A stretch of 43,006 nucleotides of DNA from Aquimarina sp. Aq78 (GTDB lineage: Bacteria; Bacteroidota; Bacteroidia; Flavobacteriales; Flavobacteriaceae), in NCBI RefSeq assembly GCF_900299525.1, contig NZ_OMKA01000019.1, positions 1-43,006 of the forward strand, given 5' to 3'. Made by a program: the position numbers and the translations under genes. The notes under the pieces are model-generated. The model ran no database searches, was not told the DNA's origin, and was given only the letters and a program-made list of their open reading frames with translations. This document shows, piece by piece, positions 9,895-16,438 of this stretch (position 1 is the stretch's first letter; the number at the start of each line of letters is the position of its first letter).

Positions 9895-10549
9895 AAAAAA
9901 AGCTTCCTTATTAATAACGAAATTAAACTTATTTAGTTACAAATAATATAATTGAATGTTTCTTTTTTGTAACGTTTGGTAATGGATAACCTTTTAAGTA
10001 TTCAAACCAGCGATTCGGTATAATTCCTCTCCATGCGATATTTATAAGTTCATTACTTAAAATTTGTATCTCATTTCAAGGGGTATAGAGTTGTTTTTCT
10101 GATATTTTTTCTAGATTTTTTTATGTTTTGGTAGTTTGATATTTGTGAAAATTAATAGTGGTCAAAATTTATAAATTTATACCTCATTTTCAGCGGTATA
10201 TAGCTGTTTCCCTTGTATTTCTAATAGCCTTTGTTCTATATTTGATTCCGTTGCTAATACTTTTTAATTATACAATCGAGTGATTGTTAGGGAAAAGAAA
10301 AGTACACGTTTCAATTAGAGAAGCAATATATCTGGTGTGTAAAAAACACGATCAATTTTATCTTATAAATATTAGTAAATGGGTAATCATATCCAAATAA
10401 GTATGACCATCGGATTTGATTTTCTTTATCGAAGATCTTGAAGAAAAAACACATCAGTTAATGATTCCTATAAAAGAAATCTACGCAGTAGCGTAAACAA
10501 GCAAAGTTCTAAAATGAACTTTGAATATAAAAATATTCTCTCGCGAGGA
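9895..10549. other. Gene-poor region with a repeated 45-bp dyad element
   Basis: No convincing gene is present. It contains two diverged direct copies of a 45-bp sequence (listed separately) and an inverted pair GTTACAAA/TTTGTAAC at 9936-9943 and 9966-9973. A 30-codon open stretch ending at about 10495 (LIFFIEDLEEKTHQL...) has no good start and may be a gene remnant. Confidence 0.4.
10063..10222. repeat. Two direct copies of a 45-bp dyad-containing sequence
   Basis: Copy A (10063-10110) and copy B (10176-10222) align over about 45 bases with a shift of 113: both read TTTRTAYCTCATTT, then GGTATA, then AGYTGTTT. In copy B, ATACC and GGTAT form an inverted pair around an 11-base centre; copy A keeps part of it. 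The copies lie upstream of the peptide array. Their function is unknown. Confidence 0.5.
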
Positions 10550-10552
10550 ATA

Positions 10553-10586
10553 GACACATATGGTGAGTGTCTTAAAATGTTCACCA
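10553..10586 (+). promoter_or_regulatory. Candidate H-type pseudoknot leader element, copy 1
   Basis: Stem 1 GACAC (10553-10557) pairs with GTGTC (10567-10571). Loop 1 is ATA. Stem 2 TGGTGA (10561-10566) pairs perfectly with TCACCA (10581-10586). There is no spacer between stem 2's 5' arm and stem 1's 3' arm. Loop 3 is the 9-nt TTAAAATGT. The element ends 27 nt before the start at 10614. Stem 2 here is all Watson-Crick, where the copies at 11391 and 12096 use G-U pairs. Confidence 0.6.
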
Positions 10587-10613
10587 CAAATGTAAATATT
10601 GAATATTTAAATT

Positions 10614-10778
10614 ATGAAAAAATCAATTTTGAATTTAGGAAAAGTTATAAATAAAGCTAAACAAAAAACTATTAATGGTGGAGGTATGGAAGCTTCTTGT
10701 GAAGAATTAGGATGGAACGAATCAACTTGTAAATATGGATCATCGGCTTCTGATATCAATTATCTTAAATGTTGTTAA
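10614..10778 (+). CDS. Double-glycine leader peptide precursor 1
   Basis: This 54-residue gene has a 23-residue leader, MKKSILNLGK then VINKAKQKTINGG, that ends in the Gly-Gly motif cleaved by peptidase-containing (C39) ABC exporters. The proposed core of 31 residues begins GMEASCEELGWNES and ends in YLKCC, with four cysteines in all. The leader is the flavobacterial bacteriocin/pheromone-like type; the core matches nothing I recognise, so activity (bacteriocin, signal or RiPP) is unknown. It is preceded by the pseudoknot-like element and followed after 18 bases by precursor 2, which has no element of its own, so the two are probably one transcript. No modifying enzyme or exporter is adjacent. 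Confidence 0.75.
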   Translation: MKKSILNLGKVINKAKQKTINGGGMEASCEELGWNESTCKYGSSASDINYLKCC

Positions 10779-10796
10779 AAATTAAATCATTCTAAA

Positions 10797-10961
10797 ATGA
10801 AAAAATCAATTTTGAATTTAGGAAAAGCTTTAAGTAAAGCAGAACAAAAATCAATTAATGGAGGAATTGCCCCATATTTATGTACACTAGGAGACCCATG
10901 CTATATTTTTATGGGACCAATATGTACAGATGTATGTATGCATGATCCTGGAGGGAGGTAG
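10797..10961 (+). CDS. Double-glycine leader peptide precursor 2
   Basis: A 54-residue gene whose leader (MKKSILNLGK, then ALSKAEQKSINGG) is nearly the same as that of precursor 1 in protein and DNA, ending in Gly-Gly at residues 22-23. The 31-residue core is different: IAPYLCTLGDPCYIF, then MGPICTDVCMHDPGGR, with four cysteines that could form two disulfides or thioether-type links. It follows precursor 1 after 18 bases and is followed by a strong terminator at 11049-11088, so 10614-10961 looks like a two-gene unit. Function is inferred only from the leader; antibacterial or signalling roles are both possible. Confidence 0.75.
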   Translation: MKKSILNLGKALSKAEQKSINGGIAPYLCTLGDPCYIFMGPICTDVCMHDPGGR

Positions 10962-11048
10962 AGTATAAAATTAATTCTACAACTTATATGTTTAAAAGTA
11001 AACAATCATTGTTTTAAGTTCATATTACTGTAGGTTATTGATAACTTG

Positions 11049-11088
11049 GCTGCAGTTGCTTTTACTAAAAAGCAACTCAGCTTTTTTT
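11049..11088 (+). terminator. Terminator of the precursor 1-2 unit
   Basis: A 14-bp stem with one bulged C: GCTG plus AGTTGCTTTT (11049-11063) pairs with AAAAGCAACT plus CAGC (11068-11081), followed at once by seven T. It lies about 90 bases after precursor 2. Confidence 0.85.
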
Positions 11089-11390
11089 AAAGAACTTACT
11101 AAAGTTTTCCTAAATACATAATAAAAAATCAAAAGTGAATATAAATTACTGTTTTTCAATAAGATATATTATATTCGTTGTGTTTTGTTACCCCACCCCC
11201 TCAACTTAACTCAGAATAAACTAAAAGTTGAAACCCATTTGATATAGTGTTATTAATAGTGGGTTTACTCTTTTTTTATTATGAGTTTGGAAGAAAACAA
11301 CCGGTTATTACTACTTCATTCTATATATGAAAATATAAAATGCTTTTTAAAGCTTTTGTATTATAGACAATATTCTTTTCGAAAAATATA
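11089..11390. other. Intergenic region with a weaker second hairpin
   Basis: No gene is supported. AAACCCA at 11231-11237 can pair with TGGGTTT at 11260-11266, and seven T follow from 11271, so it may be a weak terminator or the 3' end of a vanished gene. A 36-codon open frame from ATG 11281 has no recognisable content. Confidence 0.35.
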
Positions 11391-11424
11391 GACACAAACG
11401 ATGAGTGTCTTAAAACAGTTGTCG
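11391..11424 (+). promoter_or_regulatory. Candidate H-type pseudoknot leader element, copy 2
   Basis: Stem 1 GACAC (11391-11395) with GTGTC (11405-11409). Loop 1 AAA. Stem 2 CGATGA (11399-11404) with TTGTCG (11419-11424), including one U-G and one G-U pair that would be mismatches in DNA. Loop 3 is 9 nt, TTAAAACAG. It ends 26 nt before ATG 11451. Confidence 0.6.
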
Positions 11425-11450
11425 TAAAAATTAATCTTAAAACTTATATT

Positions 11451-11666
11451 ATGAAAAATCACATTTTGAACTTGGGTAAAATTTTAACCAAAACTCAACA
11501 AAAACAAATTAATGGAGGCGATTTTAATCCTTGTCCTTGTAGCTCTGAATATGAATTATATTCTGACGGTTCATGTTCATATTCAGCAAGTGGAACATCT
11601 TGGGGGGCTCCTTTTCCAGGGGGTAGATGTCTAGGCACTCTACAAAACGATTTTTGTTGTGTTTAA
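11451..11666 (+). CDS. Double-glycine leader peptide precursor 3
   Basis: A 71-residue gene with the leader MKNHILNLGK then ILTKTQQKQINGG, cut site after residue 23. The 48-residue core has seven cysteines: DFNPCPCSSEYEL near its start, GRCLG in the middle and a final DFCCV, with many serines, glycines and prolines. It shares leader and upstream DNA almost base for base with precursors at 11750 and 12156, while the cores are unrelated, a pattern of duplication followed by core replacement. A short AT-rich spacer separates it from the next copy's leader. Product activity is unknown. Confidence 0.8.
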   Translation: MKNHILNLGKILTKTQQKQINGGDFNPCPCSSEYELYSDGSCSYSASGTSWGAPFPGGRCLGTLQNDFCCV

Positions 11667-11690
11667 GCAAATCATTCTCCTTTATTCATA

Positions 11691-11722
11691 GAAAACGATG
11701 AGTGTCTTAAAAACGGTTGTCG
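11691..11722 (+). promoter_or_regulatory. Degenerate copy 3 of the pseudoknot element
   Basis: Stem 2 arms CGATGA (11696-11701) and TTGTCG (11717-11722) and the GTGTCTTAAAA centre are intact. The 5' arm of stem 1 is gone: compared with copies 2 and 4 the CAC of GACAC is missing, leaving GAAAA. Loop 3 is one base longer. It ends 27 nt before ATG 11750. Confidence 0.55.
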
Positions 11723-11749
11723 TAAAAAAATAATCTTAAAACCTATATC

Positions 11750-11926
11750 ATGAAAAATCACATTTTAAACTTGGGTAAAATTTTAACCAAAACTCAACAA
11801 AAACAAATTAACGGAGGTAGATGTCAAAATGCATTTCAATGTTGGGAGGCGGCAAATTTTTTTGGACCAGAAGACGCATATGCATGTATTAATGGAAATT
11901 GCGGACTTAATCCAGGCCCACTTTAA
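11750..11926 (+). CDS. Double-glycine leader peptide precursor 4
   Basis: A 58-residue gene. The leader is identical in protein to that of precursor 3 (MKNHILNLGK, ILTKTQQKQINGG). The 35-residue core starts RCQNAFQCWEAANFFG and has four cysteines, ending in CGLNPGPL. It is too short for most gene finders. Its leader element lacks the 5' arm of stem 1, so if that RNA element matters, this gene should be regulated differently from its sisters. A decayed precursor follows after 10 bases. Confidence 0.75.
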   Translation: MKNHILNLGKILTKTQQKQINGGRCQNAFQCWEAANFFGPEDAYACINGNCGLNPGPL

Positions 11927-11936
11927 TTACTGGAGT

Positions 11937-12039
11937 GTGAAAAATCAAATTTAAACTTAAGAAAAGTTTAGATAAAGCGGAACAAAAAATAATTAATACA
12001 GAAAATCTTATATCTGGTGAATGCAATCTCCAAAAATAG
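11937..12039 (+). pseudogene. Decayed double-glycine peptide precursor
   Basis: From GTG 11937 the DNA aligns with the start of precursor 2 through the whole leader, but with one A missing in the opening A run and one C missing later. The frame is therefore broken, with in-frame stops. In the shifted frame the end reads SLDKAEQKIINTE, where the Gly-Gly has become Thr-Glu, then NLISGECNLQK and a stop. It resembles the leaders of precursors 1 and 2 rather than those of 3, 4 and 5, so it may be a remnant of a once larger first subfamily. Confidence 0.65.
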
Positions 12040-12095
12040 AATAGTACAATTCTTATATGTAAAGTTCTATGCCGAAATAGATATACTTGATAATA

Positions 12096-12129
12096 GACAC
12101 AAACGATGAGTGTCTTAAAATGTTTGTCG
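12096..12129 (+). promoter_or_regulatory. Candidate H-type pseudoknot leader element, copy 4
   Basis: Stem 1 GACAC (12096-12100) with GTGTC (12110-12114). Loop 1 AAA. Stem 2 CGATGA (12104-12109) with TTGTCG (12124-12129). Loop 3 is 9 nt, TTAAAATGT. It ends 26 nt before ATG 12156. TATACTTG at 12082-12089 just upstream is one base off a TAnnTTTG element and would place the element at the very 5' end of the transcript. Confidence 0.6.
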
Positions 12130-12155
12130 TAAAAAATAATCTTAAAACTTATATT

Positions 12156-12317
12156 ATGAAAAATCACATTTTGAACTTGGGTACAGTTTTAACCAAAACT
12201 CAACAAAAACAAATTAGTGGAGGAAGACCAGTTAATTGTTACCATCACGCAATTTGTCCACCAATTGATGAGCCAGATTCGTGTATAATTTATGGTAATG
12301 TATGTCATGTACTATAG
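12156..12317 (+). CDS. Double-glycine leader peptide precursor 5
   Basis: A 53-residue gene with leader MKNHILNLGT then VLTKTQQKQISGG. The frame is open farther upstream (from 12087), but that part is the conserved untranslated leader element shared with the other copies, so the internal ATG at 12156 is chosen; it matches the start of every sister gene. The 30-residue core begins RPVNCYHHAICPPID and has four cysteines, two histidines and three prolines. A strong hairpin terminator at 12366-12396 follows. Activity is unknown. Confidence 0.78.
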   Translation: MKNHILNLGTVLTKTQQKQISGGRPVNCYHHAICPPIDEPDSCIIYGNVCHVL

Positions 12318-12365
12318 GTAGTAGATGGTCCTAGGTGATAATTCCAAATTTCCAATTTACTATAG

Positions 12366-12396
12366 AATTCCCCGAGGCTCTGCCCCGGGGAATTTT
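12366..12396 (+). terminator. Terminator after the peptide array
   Basis: AATTCCCCG (12366-12374) pairs with CGGGGAATT (12386-12394), continued inside by GGC-TCT-GCC, and T residues follow. It separates the peptide island from pssA. Confidence 0.8.
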
Positions 12397-12448
12397 CTTT
12401 AGGGCTAAAAAGCATATTTTTAAGTGTTCATTAGAGAAAATAGTTTAC

Positions 12449-12456
12449 TATTTTTG
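12449..12456 (+). promoter_or_regulatory. Bacteroidota -7 promoter element for pssA
   Basis: TATTTTTG, a perfect TAnnTTTG, lies 17 bases before ATG 12473. This also argues against any start farther upstream. Confidence 0.6.
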
Positions 12457-12472
12457 CACAAAATCAGACTTC

Positions 12473-13228
12473 ATGCTTATTAAAAGACAAATTCCAAACT
12501 TCATAACACTTCTTAATCTTTTTTGCGGATGTATTGCTGTTATTTTTGCTGTTTTGGGACAACTAGAGTTTACGGCATTATTTGTAATGTTGGGTATAGG
12601 ATTTGACTTTTTTGATGGTTTTGCAGCTAGAATATTAGATGTTAAGAGTGAGCTGGGTTTACAGCTTGATTCTTTGGCAGATATGGTTACCAGTGGGGTT
12701 GCTCCTGGTATTGTGATGTACCAATTATTATCACAAGTTTTTGGAAAACCATTTTATGCAGCTCCCGGTTCTTGGGATGCAGAACAGGTTTTAGCGAGTT
12801 TTGATATGTCTTACGTGTCCTTGCTTGGCTTGTTGATAACTTTGGCTTCTGCATATCGACTGGCTAAATTTAATATAGACACTCGCCAAACTAATTCATT
12901 TATTGGTTTGCCAACACCAGCAAATACATTATTAATTATTAGCTTACCATTAATACTTAAGTTTCAGCAAGAACCTTGGATTTTAGAGATTATCCTTAAT
13001 AAATGGTTTTTGATTGGTTTAACCTTGCTAAGTTGTTATTTGCTCAATGCAGAGATTCCTCTATTTGCTTTAAAGTTTAAAAGCTGGGGATTTGCAGAAA
13101 ATAAAGTTCGTTATATTTTTATAATACTTACCGTTATATTAATTGTACTCTTGAAATTTATAGCAATACCATGTGGGATACTACTTTATATTTTGATGTC
13201 GGTTTTCTTAAAGAATAAGTTAGTTTAA
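12473..13228 (+). CDS. pssA: CDP-diacylglycerol-serine O-phosphatidyltransferase
   Basis: A 251-residue inner-membrane enzyme that makes phosphatidylserine, the precursor of phosphatidylethanolamine. It carries the CDP-alcohol phosphatidyltransferase signature, D-G-x2-A-R-x8-G-x3-D-x3-D, seen here as DGFAARILD followed by [16 protein letters not shown]. About seven hydrophobic segments follow. The start is set at ATG 12473 ([19 protein letters not shown]), as in other flavobacterial PssA; an open frame continues upstream, but it runs through the promoter element and terminator. It ends in a 4-base convergent overlap with lptB. Confidence 0.92.
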   Translation: MLIKRQIPNFITLLNLFCGCIAVIFAVLGQLEFTALFVMLGIGFDFFDGFAARILDVKSELGLQLDSLADMVTSGVAPGIVMYQLLSQVFGKPFYAAPGSWDAEQVLASFDMSYVSLLGLLITLASAYRLAKFNIDTRQTNSFIGLPTPANTLLIISLPLILKFQQEPWILEIILNKWFLIGLTLLSCYLLNAEIPLFALKFKSWGFAENKVRYIFIILTVILIVLLKFIAIPCGILLYILMSVFLKNKLV

Positions 13229-13968
13229 TTGAAGTCTAACTTCTTTTTTCTAAGTTCAAAATTTTGTCCCAGATATACTTTACGTACCATTTCATCCTCG
13301 GCCAATTCTTCGGGGATACCTGCTTTTAGGATACTTCCTTCAAACATCAGATACGTTCTATCTGTTATTGCAAGGGTCTCTTGCACATTATGATCAGTAA
13401 TAAGAATACCGATGTTCTTATTTTTTAACTGAGCAACGATACGTTGTATATCTTCAACAGCTACTGGGTCTACTCCGGCAAAAGGTTCATCCAAAAGTAT
13501 AAAATTAGGGTCTGTTGCCAGTGCCCGTGCTATCTCTGTACGACGACGTTCACCACCACTTAGCAAATCACCACGGTTTTTACGGATATGCCCTAAACCA
13601 AATTCTTCGATAAGTGCTTCCATTTTATGCAATTGCTCTTTCTTAGAAAGTTTAGTAAGTTGAAGTACACTTAATATATTATCTTCAATACTTAATTTTC
13701 TAAATACAGAAGCTTCCTGAGCCAAATAGCCAATACCGTTTTGTGCACGTTTATACATTGGGTATTTGGTTATATCTGTGTTTTCTAATGTAATTTTCCC
13801 TCCGTTAGGTTTTACTAAACCAACAATCATATAAAACGAAGTTGTTTTACCGGCACCATTAGGCCCTAGAAGTCCAACAATTTCTCCTTGATTAACTTCC
13901 AGAGAAATTCCTTTTACTACTTTTCTACCTTTATATGATTTTACAAGATTATCTGCTTTTAACTTCAT
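13225..13968 (-). CDS. lptB: LPS export ABC transporter ATPase LptB
   Basis: A 247-residue ATPase that drives lipopolysaccharide extraction from the inner membrane with LptF/G (not in this window). Walker A is GPNGAGKT (about 34-41), the Q-loop region reads [20 protein letters not shown], typical of LptB, the signature is [15 protein letters not shown] and Walker B is [13 protein letters not shown]. The size is normal. It is the last gene of the kdsD-tatC-CMD-lptB run, 80 bases after the CMD gene, and overlaps pssA by four bases at its 3' end. KdsD, made from the same cluster, supplies the Kdo pathway for LPS, which fits a shared envelope theme. Confidence 0.93.
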   Translation of the reverse strand: MKLKADNLVKSYKGRKVVKGISLEVNQGEIVGLLGPNGAGKTTSFYMIVGLVKPNGGKITLENTDITKYPMYKRAQNGIGYLAQEASVFRKLSIEDNILSVLQLTKLSKKEQLHKMEALIEEFGLGHIRKNRGDLLSGGERRRTEIARALATDPNFILLDEPFAGVDPVAVEDIQRIVAQLKNKNIGILITDHNVQETLAITDRTYLMFEGSILKAGIPEELAEDEMVRKVYLGQNFELRKKKLDFN

Positions 13969-14048
13969 ATCAGAATGACTTCTTTATATAATGGGTGTTG
14001 CTAAAATAAGGTCGTAAATTTACACTATTCTTTTTAACCACTATAAAC

Positions 14049-14399
14049 TTATGAAGCTTTTGCTTCAAGTGCGTCCCAAAACTCATAAGCACGGCGCAAA
14101 TGAGGGATAACAATAGTGCCTCCTACTAGTGTAGCAATGCTAAGAGATTCAACTACTTCTTCTTTTGTTAACCCTTCTTTATGACAGGTTTCAAGATGAT
14201 AGCGTACACAGTCGTCACAGCGCAACACAATAGATGCCACTAGCCCTAATAATTCTTTGGTTTTTACATTTAGAGCACCTTCCATGTAGGCATTAGTATC
14301 CAGATTAAAGATTCTCTTGATTATTTTATTATTATCCTCCAGAATACGAGAATTCATTTTCTCTCTGTAGCTGTTGAATTCGTCAACTATATCACTCAT
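14049..14399 (-). CDS. Carboxymuconolactone decarboxylase family protein (AhpD-like)
   Basis: A 116-residue helical protein of the carboxymuconolactone decarboxylase/AhpD family. The redox motif is visible as CDDCVRYHL, followed by the usual helix with GGTIVIPHLRRAYEF. AhpD-type members use this CxxC and nearby histidine as a peroxide-reducing or disulfide relay; whether this one does so is inferred. Its start overlaps the tatC stop by four bases (ATGA), so translation is coupled. It sits in the Tat/LPS operon without an obvious functional link. Confidence 0.85.
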   Translation of the reverse strand: MSDIVDEFNSYREKMNSRILEDNNKIIKRIFNLDTNAYMEGALNVKTKELLGLVASIVLRCDDCVRYHLETCHKEGLTKEEVVESLSIATLVGGTIVIPHLRRAYEFWDALEAKAS

Positions 14400-15235
14400 T
14401 TAGATTGTTTTTGTAATTTTTTCTTTTCTTTTTTTATAACAGTTTTAGATATAAAAATACTTACCTCATATAATATTAAAACAGGAATAGCAACAATAAC
14501 CTGACTAGCAATATCGGGTGGTGTGATTACGGCAGATAATATTAATACAATTACTAAAGCAAATTTTCTGTATTTTCTTAGGAATTCTGGAGTAACCAAT
14601 CCTACCTTAGTAAGGAAAAACATAATAATAGGAAGTTCGAATATTAATCCACAAGCAATTACTGAAGCCCTTATCAGTGCTATATAGCTATCAATATCGA
14701 ATTCGTTAAGAACTTCTTTACTTACTTGATATCCTCCTAAGAAATTAATGGATAATGGTGTGATCACGTAGTATCCAAAAAGTACTCCCAGAAAAAATAA
14801 ACAAGAACAGATAATGATGAATCCTTTAGAATTCTTTTTCTCTTTATCATACAATGCTGGAGAAATGAATTTCCAGAATTCATATAATACATAAGGAAAT
14901 GCTATAATAAAACCTGCTGTTATAGAAGTCCAGATATGAACAGAGAATTGACCGGCTACTTTTCTGCTCTGTACACTGAAAGGTAATTCTTTAAAACATA
15001 AACTTTCATCTAAACCTAGAAGTTTAGATAAATTACAGAGACCATTATAGGTAGGGAAATCTGGTTTTTTTGGACCAAAAATCAAGACGTCAAAGATGAA
15101 TTCTTTTGATATAAAAGCTATGATTCCGGCAATGAGTACTGCAACAGTAGCTCTAATTAAATGCCAGCGTAGCTCTTCTAGATGATCTAGAAAAGACATA
15201 GACTGAGGGTCTTTTTGAGTAGTGTTGTCAGCCAT
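14396..15235 (-). CDS. tatC: Sec-independent protein translocase TatC
   Basis: A 279-residue inner-membrane protein with six transmembrane helices, the twin-arginine signal receptor of the Tat pathway. The N-terminal family signature SFLDHLEELRWHLIRA is present at about residues 14-29, followed by the long first periplasmic loop and the conserved FELPIIMFFLTKVGLV segment. A lysine-rich tail ends it. TatA/B are not nearby. The stop codon of kdsD and the start codon of tatC share one base (TAATG), and the next gene overlaps its stop, so the three are translated as a coupled operon. Confidence 0.94.
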   Translation of the reverse strand: MADNTTQKDPQSMSFLDHLEELRWHLIRATVAVLIAGIIAFISKEFIFDVLIFGPKKPDFPTYNGLCNLSKLLGLDESLCFKELPFSVQSRKVAGQFSVHIWTSITAGFIIAFPYVLYEFWKFISPALYDKEKKNSKGFIIICSCLFFLGVLFGYYVITPLSINFLGGYQVSKEVLNEFDIDSYIALIRASVIACGLIFELPIIMFFLTKVGLVTPEFLRKYRKFALVIVLILSAVITPPDIASQVIVAIPVLILYEVSIFISKTVIKKEKKKLQKQSK

Positions 15236-16203
15236 TATAAAATACCTTCTCTCATTAAATCATGAATGTGTAGCAGTCCCACATATTTACCATCTTTTTC
15301 TGCTAATAATTGAGTTATAGAGTTTTCCTCTAATTTCTCAAGGGCATCAACTGCCATAGCATCATTATCAATACGTTTGGGATTAGGAGACATGATATCT
15401 TTAGCGATCAAGCCTTCAAACGAAGAAGTCCCTTTTGTTAGCATTCTACGCAAATCCCCATCTGTTATAATACCAAGGATAGTTCCATTTTCTGTAACTG
15501 CTGTGGCTCCTAGTCTTTTTTCTGTCATTTCAACAATTACACTATTTATATTAGATTCTGGAGATACTTCGGGTTTTTCATTTTGAGATGTGATATCACT
15601 TACTCGAAGATATAATTTTTTCCCTAATGCACCCCCTGGATGATATTTGGCAAAATCCCTGCTAGAAAACCCTTGTAGGTGTAATAAGCAAACCGCCAGT
15701 GCATCTCCTATAACTAGTTGTGCAGTAGTACTTGTAGTAGGAGCTAGGTTATTAGGACATGCTTCTTTTTCTACATAAGCATGCAATACGTAATCAGCTT
15801 CCTGACCTAAAAAAGACTCTTTATTAGCTGTAATACCAATTAAAGGGTTTTTAAAATTTTTAATCAAAGGAACCAGAACTTTTATTTCTGGGGTATTCCC
15901 ACTTTTAGAAATACAAATAACGATATCATCTTCGAGAATATTTCCTAAATCACCATGAATGGCATCGGCAGCATGCATAAAAACTGCAGGTGTACCTGTA
16001 GAATTCATTGTAGCAACAATTTTGGTGGCAATAATAGCACTTTTGCCTATACCAGTTATAATAACTCTACCTTTTGAGTTATGTATGGTTTCTACAGCAT
16101 CAGAAAATTCTTTATCAATGAGCTCTTCTAGGTAAGCAATTGCACGAGCTTCCTCGGCAACGGTCTTTTTGGCATATGAGATTATAGTGTCTTGGGTATT
16201 CAA
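15235..16203 (-). CDS. kdsD: Arabinose-5-phosphate isomerase (KdsD/KpsF)
   Basis: A 322-residue enzyme converting ribulose 5-phosphate to arabinose 5-phosphate, the first step toward Kdo of lipopolysaccharide. An N-terminal SIS sugar-isomerase domain (about 30-180) shows GRVIITGIGKSAIIATKI, DAIHGDLGNI and the CISKSGNTPEI loop; YHPGGALGKKL closes it. Two CBS domains follow (about 205-320: SDITSQNEKPEV..., IITDGDLRRML, KDIMSPNP). This is the full-length form. It is the first gene of the kdsD-tatC-CMD-lptB operon, and a -7 element on its strand lies about 55 bases upstream, opposite the recQ promoter. Confidence 0.93.
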   Translation of the reverse strand: MNTQDTIISYAKKTVAEEARAIAYLEELIDKEFSDAVETIHNSKGRVIITGIGKSAIIATKIVATMNSTGTPAVFMHAADAIHGDLGNILEDDIVICISKSGNTPEIKVLVPLIKNFKNPLIGITANKESFLGQEADYVLHAYVEKEACPNNLAPTTSTTAQLVIGDALAVCLLHLQGFSSRDFAKYHPGGALGKKLYLRVSDITSQNEKPEVSPESNINSVIVEMTEKRLGATAVTENGTILGIITDGDLRRMLTKGTSSFEGLIAKDIMSPNPKRIDNDAMAVDALEKLEENSITQLLAEKDGKYVGLLHIHDLMREGIL

Positions 16204-16256
16204 AATTTAAAAAATTTTCGTGTTATAAATAAAGATTTTATTATCTTTAATTTACG

Positions 16257-16264
16257 CAAAGGTA
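16257..16264 (-). promoter_or_regulatory. Bacteroidota -7 promoter element for the kdsD operon
   Basis: On the minus strand it is TACCTTTG (TAnnTTTG), 54 bases before the kdsD ATG. Confidence 0.55.
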
Positions 16265-16324
16265 TACAATACCTTATTAATTTTAAATAGTGATAAAAAA
16301 AAGCGTATTAATTTATGCTTTGTT

Positions 16325-16332
16325 TATCTTTG
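16325..16332 (+). promoter_or_regulatory. Bacteroidota -7 promoter element for recQ
   Basis: TATCTTTG fits TAnnTTTG. It is 107 bases before ATG 16439, implying a long 5' untranslated region in which I see no strong structure. Confidence 0.55.
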
Positions 16333-16438
16333 GCATGCTAAAATTAAGAACGAAACATCCACTAAGTCTGTATTTGGGGAAATAGATTTAGTGTTAGTGA
16401 ATCTTTATTTAATTGGTATATAAAAGTTAAATGATTTA

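Noticed and set aside
10382..10495. Short frames before precursor 1 (MGNHIQISMTIGF... and LIFFIEDLEEKTHQL...)
   Set aside because: The first is 20 codons; the second has no upstream start. Perhaps remnants, but not supportable as genes.
11281..11391. 36-codon frame starting MSLEENNRLLLL
   Set aside because: It ends at the edge of the next leader element and shows no family features or leader motif.
12087..12155. Longer start for precursor 5 giving 23 extra residues
   Set aside because: The extra part is the untranslated leader element shared with the sister genes, where it is not open or has other frames; the internal ATG matches all sister leaders.
10614..12317. Repeated leader sequences that might look like a CRISPR or direct-repeat array
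   Set aside because: The repeats are coding leaders plus a conserved 5' element, unevenly spaced, and each continues into an open frame with a different core.
12335..12472. Longer N-terminus for PssA
   Set aside because: It would read through a terminator hairpin and the TAnnTTTG promoter element; the family begins at MLIKRQIPN.
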